The notes under the pieces are model-generated. The model was not told the DNA's origin. It saw only the letters and a list, made by a program, of their open reading frames with translations, and searched no databases. DNA of 64,000 nt, taken from Lytechinus variegatus. Lineage: Eukaryota > Echinodermata > Echinoidea > Temnopleuroida > Toxopneustidae. The stretch spans positions 19,706,285-19,770,284 of the forward strand of contig NC_054757.1 of assembly GCF_018143015.1 (NCBI RefSeq), in the 5' to 3' direction. Shown in pieces: positions 1-11,100 of this stretch; positions within the stretch are counted from its first letter, which is position 1; each line of letters starts with the position of its first letter. The position numbers were made by a program, and so were the translations under genes.

Positions 1-85
1 CGGAAAACACCACCGTTTTATATGGTGTGGGACTGTATCAGAAATTACTTCCTATCTGCGACTGTGATACAGACATAAACTTTAC

Positions 86-216
86 CGTTGCGGAGTGTGC
101 AGAACTTGATTTGCCTCACTTTCGTCATCACTCTCGTCTTCATTGAGTGCTCTTTTCCTTCCTTTCTTACCAGAAGCACCAGGGGAATGAGCGTAACCAG
201 ACAAAGTTGAACCCAT
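86..216 (-). CDS. GMCL1: First coding exon of a germ cell-less (GMCL1)-like gene, partial
   Basis: The minus-strand ATG at 216 opens a 43-codon reading frame ending at a splice donor (CG|GTAAAG, exon end 86, phase 2), so the gene continues beyond the left edge. The peptide starts MGS, has a basic cluster GKKGRKR that could be a nuclear localisation signal, then an acidic stretch NEDESDDESE and ends LHTPQ. Order and spacing (MG start as a possible myristoylation site, basic cluster, acidic run, then a xTPxR junction) resemble the N-terminus of GMCL1/germ cell-less BTB proteins, nuclear-envelope-associated substrate adaptors for CUL3. The BTB domain itself would lie outside the window, so the name is inference. 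That this is a real first exon is fairly secure from the donor and composition; the identity is about even odds. Confidence 0.5.
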
Positions 217-621
217 TTTAATAACAAAGGGTGTAACTTCAGATTACAAGTTTAAGAATAAAATTTTCTATTTTGTTTTGATTTTGATATGACGCCCTCT
301 TTTGTCGAGAGCTGCAAAAGCGCAAACTTCAAGGAACACTGCCGCGGCAACAACAAAATTCTATTATAGTTTGTAATATATACCGGGATATTATTTGAAG
401 TTTTGAATTTTTCGAATTCTCTCACTTTGTTTTTCAACGAATATTGAAATGAAAAAAGGAAGACTATAAAAGTGTTCAGTGACACAAATCTGATCTGAGC
501 ATTTTTTTTTGGGGGGGGGGGGCGGGAGCAATCGAGGAATGGGGACTCTAAAGCCTGTTACGGATTGTATTTCTCAGTGACTGTCTTTTAATTTTGAGTT
601 TGAGTTTGGTGGACCATTACT

Positions 622-738
622 CAGTGGCGGACCGTGACCCCGAGGAGACAAAGCATTGGGGGGCACGGCATTGTTCACGAACAATGCAGTGCCCCCCCCC
701 CCATGCTTTTGTCTACTCCGGGTCACGGTCCGCTACTG
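622..738. mobile_element. 117-bp hairpin MITE with 8-bp target-site duplication
   Basis: The sequence begins CAGTGGCGGACCGTGACCC and ends with the near-exact reverse complement GGGTCACGGTCCGCTACTG; almost the whole element folds on itself around the centre GTTCACGAACAAT. It is flanked on both sides by CCATTACT (614-621 and 739-746), an 8-bp direct repeat. Eight-base duplications with short TIRs are typical of hAT-type non-autonomous elements. A partial second copy lies at about 40813-40899. Confidence 0.85.
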
Positions 739-1073
739 CCATTACTTGTGCTATAGAGTAGCGATCTTGCACATTTTCAGAAGTCAGGGCCTTTAACATG
801 TACGTATTGTATCTTGCGATACATGAGAGTTAATGATCGAGCTTTGGTTGAATTAAAGTGCATAAATTTTGGAATAAAATAATGGGATACTTAAGTTGAT
901 ATCGAAATTACACTTCAAAAACGGGAATATAAAATGTGTGATAATAAAACGAGTAAATTAGCATCAAAACGAAGTTGATGTTAGGACTTATTCACAATGG
1001 GGAGAAGATGGGATCAGAGATCATATTAAGAACGATTAATGATGCGAGCACGAGAGCTATAGCAAATAATTTA

Positions 1074-1627
1074 CCCGGGGGGGGGGGGCACTTACATTGA
1101 CGAGTGGATACCATGCGCGACCAAAAAAACACGTAAAAAGGATGTCCTTTTCACGATAGGGCACGTTACGTACGTAACGTGATAAGGGTGTCAAAAACGC
1201 AAAAATAATGAAAAAAGGGTATCTATTTCGCTAGGAAAATTACGTGTTTAGGGTCGAATTTGCGGGGATGATAAAACAAAATTAAAATGTTTTATAAAGG
1301 ATGTCCTTTTTGTCCCAACACTTCGTGTTAAGAGTCCGATTTGCGCGAGGTGTAGAAGGTGGGGTCGTACTAAACCAAATAAGGTAAAGCCGACGACCGA
1401 AGGACCCGTAACAATAAAACATTCCTGTACTTGTTTAGGGGTTCATTTCAGGGACTATTTGCCAATAGTATCGTTTTGTTTCCAATACTTGTTAAGGGTA
1501 GGGTTTCACACGCCAATACTTGTTAAGGGGTGCATTTTCAGAATATGGAAATTACGTGTTTAGGGTGCTTTTCGAGACCCCATGGTCGCGCATGGTATCC
1601 ACTCGTGAATGGAAGTGGCCCCCCGGG
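1074..1627. mobile_element. 554-bp non-autonomous DNA transposon, hAT-like, with 8-bp TSD
   Basis: Both ends read CCCGGG and the terminal ~45 bp are inverted repeats (left CACTTACATTGACGAGTGGA, right end TCCACTCGTGAATGGAAGTG). Direct repeats ATAATTTA sit exactly at 1066-1073 and 1628-1635. The interior holds a perfect 20-bp palindrome near 1161 and repeated CCAATACTTGTTAAGGG segments. It has no transposase frame. A diverged, shorter copy occurs at about 52919-53113 inside the mesh-like gene. An 8-bp TSD fits hAT (or P); the superfamily is inference. Confidence 0.85.
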
Positions 1628-2065
1628 ATAATTTATCATCATTATTTTGACCTAGGACCGGGACCATCATATGAAAATGATGACTATCTTCCTATTTATC
1701 TTTCTATAAGCGGCGAGATGAAACATCGCGACCATAACATGTATAATTAAAATTAGTAACTTCGATCGTTATTAGGAATTCATGAAAATGTTATCTTATC
1801 ATCTTATTTATTTATTTATTTCCGTTCAAACAAAAGATATAAACCAAGTACAGTGTATAATACATCTACAAAATAATACATACAGTTTTATAACATTTCA
1901 TAACAAATATTGAAGGTAAAATTAACTGAACGGAGGGACTTGCCAAGATCTATAAATGAGCCTAATGAAATGAAAACTGTTGATTTATTGGGCATGAAAG
2001 CTGGACATTTTAAGCACTTTTTTTATTATGGATAGGATGCATGAGTTGATATATTTTTAAAAATT

Positions 2066-2660
2066 CTAGGTCAAGTCCACCCCATAAAAATGTTGATTTG
2101 AATAAATAAAGAAAAATCAAAATATAACACTGAAAATTTAATCAAAATCGGATGTAAAATAAGAAAGTTACATGGAATTTTAAAGTTTTGATTATTATTC
2201 ACAAAACAGTGATGTGCCAAACTCAGTGACATGCAAATGAGCCAGTCGATAATGTCCATCATTCACTATTTCTTTTATTTTTTTAAATTATTTTTTTGAA
2301 TTATACAACTTTCATTTTTTTTACAGATTTGACAATAAGGAAAGGACCAAGTTGACTGATCAAGTATTAAACGAACACGTGTTCAGGGAGGAATTAATCG
2401 TTGTTTCACTTGACAATGAGGAGAAAATTAGAATATTTCAAATATGATAAAATACAAAAGAAATAGTGAGTGCCTGTCATCAGCCTCCTCATCATCCTCC
2501 AGGATGTGAATATAACCGTTTCGTGAAATTAAGCAAAACTTTAAAATGTCACAACTTTCTTATTTTACATCCGATTTTGATGAAATTTTCAGTGTTATGC
2601 TTTTGGGATTTTTCTCTTTTGATTCAAATTAACTTTTTGTTGGGATGGACTAGTCCTTAA
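2066..2660. mobile_element. ~595-bp long-terminal-inverted-repeat element (family A)
   Basis: The left ~130 bp (from AGGTCAAGTCCACCCCATAA) reappear inverted at the right (ending TTGGGATGGACTAGTCCTTA), including the shared inner segment AAATTTTCAGTGTTAT. The centre contains ACAGATTTGACAATAAGGA. Related copies are at 29116-29522 (right part only) and 45362-45886. No coding capacity; probably a foldback or MITE-class DNA element. Confidence 0.75.
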
Positions 2661-3149
2661 ATGAGAGCACAAATCGCGAGCCAAAATTATTGATAAACTG
2701 TCATATAAAAGGGTATTTTAAGTATAGTTTGTTATATAGGCATAATTAACTCACCAATCAAAATGCGAACACACATCGCGTTAGCTCAAAATGTGATAAC
2801 GGTTATTTTACAGAGCACTAAAAAAAAAGTCAATTTGTAAATAAAATTGAATGAAAGCTCGATGTCCCAGCTGAATATGGTTTGTATATTGACTTTAAAA
2901 CTTGATATTTTAAGCTCAATAGCCTATTGAGCAAGATATGTATCTTATCAAACAGAGTGCGAGCGAAATATTTCAGTGACGTGATTTTGTTTTCAATATC
3001 TTCCATTAAGTCCCGGCCTGACCTTATTTTATTCACTCGTTTTCCTCCACTTATTTTCCTTTTCCTTTTCCCCCCTCCATTCTTTAGTTCCCCTCCTTTT
3101 TTGTTCTTTCTTTCCCCTTTTTCTTTCCCCCCCCCCCCGCAAATATCGG

Positions 3150-3480
3150 GGGCTGGGGGGGGGGGGGCTGGTCTTTCGAGCCTGGATCCGCCTATGCACA
3201 AGCGTACCTAGGAGAGGTGGGTAGACTGCCCCCTGACGAGTCACAACTAATGCAGGGGACGTGCCCCCCTTTAAGAAGCAAAGTGAATAACTGTGCAATG
3301 AAAATAGACGCGTGCCCCTCTTTTGAACTTGAAGACTTTTTTTTGCTTGTCAATTTTTTTCTGGTACGAAATCCTCTATTTGCGGTTGAAGACCTTTTTT
3401 TTTGCTTGTCAATTTTTTTCGCGGACGAAATATCCTCCAAAAAATTTGCCCCCCCCCTTGGAAAATCTTGGGTACGCAGC
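3150..3480. repeat. Poly-G/T-rich interspersed repeat fragment (family B)
   Basis: This stretch combines C/G homopolymers with two copies of a segment containing TTTTTTTTGCTTGTCAATTT, and ends CTTGGGTACGCAGC. The same segments occur in opposite orientation at 39660-39910 and in part at 56990-57262. The plus- and minus-strand frames through it are translations of the repeat, not genes. Confidence 0.65.
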
Positions 3481-3949
3481 TGCGCCTATGCTTTATAATT
3501 TCTCTCTCTCTCTCTCTTATTGTTCCCTATAATCATCCCAGGTAAAACATTGTTTACAGTCTAAAAGTATAATAACAAAACAAACAAGTATGAATTAATG
3601 GCCTACAGGATTTTTATAGGAAAAGTCAACAGAGGATGTTCATATCACATTCAGAGGTCTCAGAGACAGAGTTTATCTTACGAGCATCCGATGCGCATGC
3701 GCGCAAGGCAGCTGTGAAGTTGTTATGGGAAACTCGTGCAAACAACTTAAAAACTCTGTTCATCGAAAATTCTGCATGCAGCTCAGAACGAACGCGAGTA
3801 AACAAAAACGGGAACCAATTTGATACAATTAGAACGGGAAAAACAGGTATGTGCCGATTAAATATTTTATATATGCATGCAAATAGATACTGAAATTGCA
3901 CAGTATTTCATTAAAATGAAATCATAAACGATATAGTCGAAAGAATTTA

Positions 3950-4160
3950 CCGTACGTTTTGTGACGAGCGAAGGCCGGCGAAAGTGTAAGCGCGATTTCA
4001 GGTAGATAAGCGCCTTCACTAGCGGGGTGGCAACAGGTAGCGATCCGGCGCGGCCGGGTCGTCGTCCCTTATTTGGATTTGCACTGCACTGGAGTTATGA
4101 GGGAGAACCGTCAGGATCATCATTGAGATAGCCGTGTCACGAATCACGGTCACGAAATTT
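3950..4160. promoter_or_regulatory. Candidate GC-rich promoter/5' UTR exon of the EF-hand gene
   Basis: This is a locally GC- and CpG-rich patch (for example GATCCGGCGCGGCCGGGTCG near 4040) in otherwise AT-rich DNA. The first coding exon of the EF-hand gene starts at a splice-acceptor-like TTTTTAG at 5102, so an upstream non-coding exon is expected, and possible donors (CAG|GTAGAT, CAG|GTAGCG) occur here. Inference only. Confidence 0.3.
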
Positions 4161-5139
4161 TGTTGAGGAAAACAATTAAACTAATTGATTTTCAATTTAC
4201 TCAAGAGAAAATGGGTGACCATCAATTCATTACTGTAATTTGCGCACATTTTAAAATTATGAATATGATGAACGTAATGATGAAGTTGATTTTCAATCAA
4301 AAATTTCTCAGAGTTTACACAAAATAATTGAATCATACAGAAGGCAAGATCCAAAGAAAGTAAAATTCGCTTGACAGAAAAAGTAGGTCAAGGGTTTCGC
4401 TGTTATCGTGATCTCAAAATTCCATGGCATGGCAATCGACAAGTGAGTGCTTGGCTGAAAAAAGTGTGACCTATTAATTTGCACATGATCATTTTGCAAA
4501 GCTTTAGGAATGAAATCAAGGCTTCAAGCAAAGGCAAGATATCAGATGGAGGTTAAAATGCCATAAATTTGGTTGGTACCACATTTTACTTATTTGGAGA
4601 CCTGATTGCTAACTGGCGATTTCTTTATGCTTGTTGAGAAGATCAGATTTTCTTGTAGTGGACTCAAAAGGTAACAAAATTTGCCGATGTTTTTCCAATA
4701 CTTTCACAAATTGAGACCTTGGCTTACCTTCAGGAAAATTACCAATGTTGTGGTAACTTTTTTCGGTTAGATATATTGGCCTCGAGTTATTTGACCATGC
4801 GCAAAATTAGGTAACGCGGGAATTAAGGTGATTTCCCCCCATCAGTCAAGTCCTTCCGGCAGCGACTGATGGTGATGCAGGCAGCCTAAAATGCTAGCCA
4901 CTGTTTTTACTTGCACCTGTGATTTTATTTTTGCTCAACTGCACCACCCATCACAAGCACCAGACACACAAATCGCCTGTATTATTCTTCAGAAGGACAC
5001 ACAGGTCTACCCTGAAGAAGAAGAAGGTCACACCACCATACGATAGACCCTTAGGCTTGATGGCTTTATTAAACCTTTTCTTATGCCATTTCCTCTTTTT
5101 AGGAATTGGCTCCTCATTAATTGCAAGCTAGACGTCAAC

Positions 5140-8100
5140 ATGCCCGAGAATGGTGCTGCTGAAATGGTGGAGGACCACATCCGGACTTACGTCCTCTCTA
5201 AGATGGTCCGAGTCGCAGAGTTCTTCAAAGATTTTGACAGTTTAAGATCTGGCTTTGTAACACGTAAGTCTATTTTTTTTGCATTTTTCTTGTTCAGTAT
5301 TTTGTAAATAATCATTTTAAATTAGACTAGGTTTGTCTTTAAGGAGTAAAGGCAAAGATTCTTGACTGAATATTTGACTTATCCATCCATGCTCATTAAC
5401 AAGATGAAAAATGAAACCATATTTCAATCAAAAAGGAAAATGAAAACAATGAATGCTTGAATAGATTTGATGGTTAAAGGATGAATAACCGTATGATTTA
5501 TTGATGAAAAGAATGAATGATTCAAAGTTGGAAAGTTTGAATGATTATTATTGTTTAATTGGATGACTGAAAGATGGAAAGATTGAATGTATTTTTTAAT
5601 TTAAGTATTGGTACAACCAACCAGGCATTATCAGAGATACATTTATACCATTTTTTTTCTTGAAGAGCAAGTAGGAAACATCTACATTGTAGATTCCTCA
5701 TCATATAAATGTCTTTACTAAAATAACTGAAGATGTAAGTTGGAAAGAACTCCCCTCCCCACAAAAAAAGCCTTAGTGTGTGTGTACATGTACAAATACA
5801 TGTATAGCCTACATATTTTTCATGACTTTTTTTCTTAGGTTATTAAAACTAGAAATAATGATAGCAAGTAGGCCTATATGATAAATGATAAGGATAATGA
5901 TGATGATTATCATAATGACATTGATGTTTTTGGTAATAATGAAATACTTCTTTGGAAACTAAATTATAGGTGCTCAGTTCCGAAGATGTCTCGACCAAGG
6001 ATTCAATCTAAACTTATCAGAAGATATTCAGGAAGCACTCATTGCTAAATATGCATCTAGGAAGGATGGCACCGATCTTGTCAATTACCAGAGGTTTGCA
6101 GATGTCATTGAAAGAAGTAAGTTAATTTTGTCATTAAGTACAACCCTCACTAAATCATTTTTTTAATCCTGTTTAATCCATACATTGTAACATAAAGCTT
6201 TCTTAGGGATTAGATTTATCCAAGGTCTTCTGATATGCATCAATAGCCCTCTCATTTATAGCCTAAATATTTTTTGTACCATTTTTTCCCCTCTCTACTT
6301 GTCCTGTGATTTACATGTAGAAACATGCTGTAGAAAATTGGACTTGCCATGAAATTATCAAAATTTTAGTCCTGCTTTGACTTAATGTTGTAGAGCACTT
6401 TTTTAATATATTCCCCTGACATCTTGAGTGAAAATAGTCATGTTATGTCTCCTGTTATTTTAAATTTTAATTATTATTTTACAGCATTTCAACCAGATAA
6501 ACTACAGGAAAGACCAGAGACACAAATTATCAAGGCACCAGAAATGTAAGTTATCGTATTTGTGTTTTTTTCTTTTAAACTTGAAATTGCAGTGTTACAT
6601 TAATCAGTGGAAGTTTAATGATGATGGTTTTATTAAAACTCTTAATGTAATAGCCTCTAATTTAGTTTGTCATAGATGGTATATTAGATAATTTGCGAAT
6701 TAAACCAATTGTTAAGGACTTGCATGTTCTTAATTGTTGTAATCTTTTGGAGCTCATACAGGAAGCTGTACTGGGAATGGGCTGATTAATATTCATGTTG
6801 TTAAACTTGAAGATGTATGTAGTGCATTTCTTTACACAATTAAAACGTCATGTTTCTACCAATAATACTTTACACTACAGTCTTGGGACGTCTCGGACCA
6901 TCCGACCACTAAGCCCTGCTTCACAGAACCGCATTACGGCCATGATTCAACAAATTGCCCCTTATTACAAATACCATGAGATTACCATTCGGAGCTGTTA
7001 TGAGGATTTTGACAAGCATAACAAAGGCATCATAACAGAACCTCAGGTATAGTACAGTGTATATGCGTTGATCACAACAGCAAACAATTTGAATATCTGC
7101 GCTTGGTCATAGGTAAACTTTTCTCTGGTAGGGACAGAATTCTGCACTAAGATTTGAATCACATTTTACTTTAATTCTTACTATGAATGTGTACTTTGAT
7201 ATTTAGTTCAAAGCAATGAACAAGTTAACCATGAATTTCAGAATTGTCTTTATGGGAATTTAACCAGTTGTTTTTGAGGTTTTGATTTCGCTAGTATAGA
7301 TTTAATTGCACGATATAATTATACATCAAGGGAAAAATGTGAATGCAGAAAGTCTGATTCCAATCTTTGAAAATGTTTTAACATACAACAAATGTATGAA
7401 AACAAAACTATTTTGAACGTTTCTTAAAAAAAATCATATTCATTACTTGGTACATGTATATTGATCATATTTAGTTTTTTTTACCTTCTTGTTGGTTCAT
7501 GACTAATTGCTGTAAAGATCTCAGCAAAAAAAAAAAAATAGAACTTATATTTCCCATCCTCTATATTTTATTGTCAGTTTTTCTGTATCCGTCTTTTATA
7601 CAAGTTCTTAGCTAAATGCTATTGTGATACTGCCAAGGAAGTCAAAAGGAAACATTGAAATAAATAAATCATCCTCTATCTTTCATTGTGACAGTTCTTC
7701 CGTAGTTTTCCATATCCACCTGGAATCAGCGAAGATGACGTGAAGCTCTTGGCCAAACGATATCGCGATCCAACCAAAGAAGGCATCTGCAACTATCTCA
7801 ATTTTCACAATGATGTGGAAAAGGCTAAAGAGGGAATGGAAGAGAAGCTATTCGAAGGCAAACCCCCTGCAAATTACAACATTCCTAAAGAGGTAAATTA
7901 CATCCTGTATTTAATGTAATGCTGTTTAAACCATAGTATCTATTGTTTTCCTTTAAATTGTGGAAATCATGAGGATTTGTTTTGATAAAGTTGCATTTTT
8001 ACCTTATAAAAGGATAAGAATTCACTTTTTTTGAGTCACAAATTTGCTTTAAAAATGACACAAAAAGTTAAGTTCCAATGATTGAGTTGAGTCATGTGAT

Positions 8101-11100
8101 TAATTGCAACTAGGCCTAAAACCTGTAACTCTAAAGTAGTTACACACAAATTCAACAGAGTGAGTGTGTAAATGCTTTATTTGCTTTCAAAATTAAGTAC
8201 AAATGCAGTCTTATTGTCATTCTTTGTTTGATCTCCCTGATTTAATGGCTTACAAATGTAATCATACCCTCACTTACAGATTGAAGCTGACAACGAACTC
8301 AGTCAAATCTTCGCCAAGATCCAAGTAGCCATCCACAAGTACGGCATCCGTACGCCGGAGTTCTTCCGCGATCACGACAAGCTCCGAAGCTACATCATCA
8401 CCGAGAACCAGTTCAAGTGCGGTCTGCTGCTGTGCGTGGGCAACAAGGTCACCTTGACGAGGGACGAGGTGCAGAAGCTTGTGGATTACTACAAGAGACC
8501 CGACGGCAGGGTGCACTACAAGGAATTCTGTGATCTCATGGAAAATGGTAAGATGGGGTTTTGTAAAGAAATATCAGGAGGTATTCTGGTACCTATAAAG
8601 CAAGGTTTGACTTCAGAATACAGAAATTGTTTTAGGTTACATCTTCCTTCATCGATATTTAGGACAAGATAATAATACCAAATCATTATACCGTACCCAC
8701 CACCGAACCATCAAACAAAGATGGAATGGGGTATGCGTGTATAGGTATCAGTGTATTGTTGTTATAACAAAGTTTGCAGGGGGTACATGTAGACAGGAGT
8801 TGGAATCAGCATGAGGTTGGCCAATGGTCAGGTGTGAGGTCTAAACAGAATTGTACACAAAAAATTGTTCACGATCTGTTAAAGGAAATATAGGGATGGC
8901 TCAGCATTTCTTTCAATAATGTCTAAGTGTGATCGGATCAGGTTCACTGGTGTGTTCAGCAAGAAATTTATACACATTGTGCCGCACTCAACGTAGTTGG
9001 GGGAATGGGTACCTGGTAGGATAAATTCCTTGAATGCACTGAGCACCGGTGATAAAGGGGTTGCTCAAGCTAAAGCCCTGATAATAATGGTTTTGCTTTA
9101 TACCCTGTGGCACAAGGTGCTGTATAAATCCAGCTCTTCTTTTTCTTCTTCAATTATAATTGAATTGTATGTCATAAAAACATTAATACAATTTATATTT
9201 TAATGACCATCTAAATCAATTATTCCAGCTTTCAACGACCCTAATCTTGAGAAGAAGCCAACCACCGAGGTTTATCGCCCGCGACGAGGAGAGCTCTCGA
9301 GAACCCTAAACACGTTGAACTCGCCAAAGGAAGAAGAAAGGTTGAACTTCATCTTGGACAGGCTCTCCGCCGATGTGAAGAAAAGGAGGCTGATGATGAT
9401 ACAGTACTTCCAAGATTATGACAGGGTAAAATATATTAACCACTTTAGATGTTAGCAGTGATAATTATAATAATAATAATGATATCTGCTTCATCTACAG
9501 GCCTCGAAATGGGATTTTTGGGGGGCAAGGCCACTTTTTTGAGGGGCACTTTTTCACTGAGGCCAGGCAGCAGAGGGCACCAAGGCCATACAGAGGGGCA
9601 CCAAGGCCACTTTTTAAGGGGCATGTAATAAATTATTTGTAGGTGTACCGTGTTACAGTTTCGCGGCGTGGGGGGGGGGCTTTCCATAGTCGATGTTATA
9701 CATCAGATTCATTACCAAACCACATTATTTACTTAAGAAAAAATGAACTTTACGCACGACTGGTGATACCTTCTTGAGCTACATGTAATTAAATGTGAAT
9801 CTGATTAGCACCCCAAGAAAGTGTCACCGGTACGTTCGTAAGTTGTTCGTAACTGACGAACAGCTTTATGAAACACTCCCATTCAAAGTACTGTACTTAC
9901 GCATCGCGCGCGCTCGCCAGGACAGTACAGCGCGCGCGACATTTGTGTAGTACACATACGGAGCTCGCGCTTGTCCATTCTTATGCTGCAGCTTACATAG
10001 CATATGTAAAGCGCGCTAGCGGCCGGCCGGCCAGCTGTGTATAGCTAGCTAGCTCATCGTTCGGCGCGGCTTCGGACTAGACTGCATACATGCACTGGAC
10101 GTCGCTGGTAAAGCTAAGGTATTGAATACTTTTTGAGATCGGAGAAGTTTTCCTCGCTCAGAAAAAAAGGTGCAGACTTTCAAAAGGGGTACATTATATA
10201 TCAGAAAAAGGGCACATTTATGAGAAAAAAGGGCACCACGGCCATATAAAAAAGGGCACATTTTTAGTGGCCGTAACTTTTAGCAAAAAGAAGAAGGGCA
10301 TGACGGCCAGTAATGGGGGCATCGACGGCCATGGCCGTCGATGGCCGTCGATTATTTCAAGGCCTGCATCTATATAGTGCTTAATACGATGTTCCTGCAT
10401 GCTTCTATCCCTGGCTTTATTGTGGCTACCATAATCGAGCACTTAATCCTCAAAGACCACAAAAATTTAATGAATGAACCTGTCTGTCCGGACTACATGC
10501 TCATAAAGACCCCTTTTCTTATCTCCCCATGTGATCTTTATGATTTGGTTCACTTTCTCTTATGCGTTACTCATTATTGTCCCGTATGGTCTTTATAATT
10601 TGGAGTTTACTGTATGGTATTCATTGCTCCTTATTCAAGCATGTAGGTGAGGCATTGTACACATATTTGCTTCAGATTTTATGAGCTTTGATTTACATAG
10701 ATGAGTTTACCGTGGTTGGCTCCTGAGCCTTAACTGTCACCTTAGTAGTAACAATTGTAATAGAGTTTTAATAATCATAAGTCATTTATGAAATAGGCCT
10801 CAGTTTTCATTTAAATAGTACTAGGCATCAAGTTATATGATCTACCATATAATGATGTGAAGCAAAAATCATAGCTTAGAGAGATCCTCAACATTGCTCT
10901 AATCACATTGCTTTATTGTGCACTTTCCTACATGCAGAGCAAAGCCTACACCCGCAACATGACAAAAATTCAGTTTGGAAGGATGCTTCACTTCTTGTCT
11001 CTAAACGTCGGCAAGGAAGATTTTGAGATTCTCTGTCGGAAGTTTGAAGATCCCACCAGCAAGGATACAATCAACTACCCAGCCTTTGTGCAGGCTGTCG

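Larger units (their letters stand above)
217..3949. other. Intergenic region dominated by transposon copies
   Basis: No gene recognised. The first ~270 bp should hold the 5' UTR and promoter of the minus-strand gene at 86-216; no TATA box stands out. The rest holds a G-tract near 505-522, an inverted-repeat element at 622-738, a 554-bp element at 1074-1627, a long-TIR element at about 2066-2660 and a T/C-rich repeat fragment at 3150-3480. Open frames here are low-complexity or repeat-derived. Confidence 0.7.

Noticed and set aside
2830-3532. Several overlapping frames in both strands
   Set aside because: They run through G/C/T homopolymers of an interspersed repeat, have no splice context and show no family signal.
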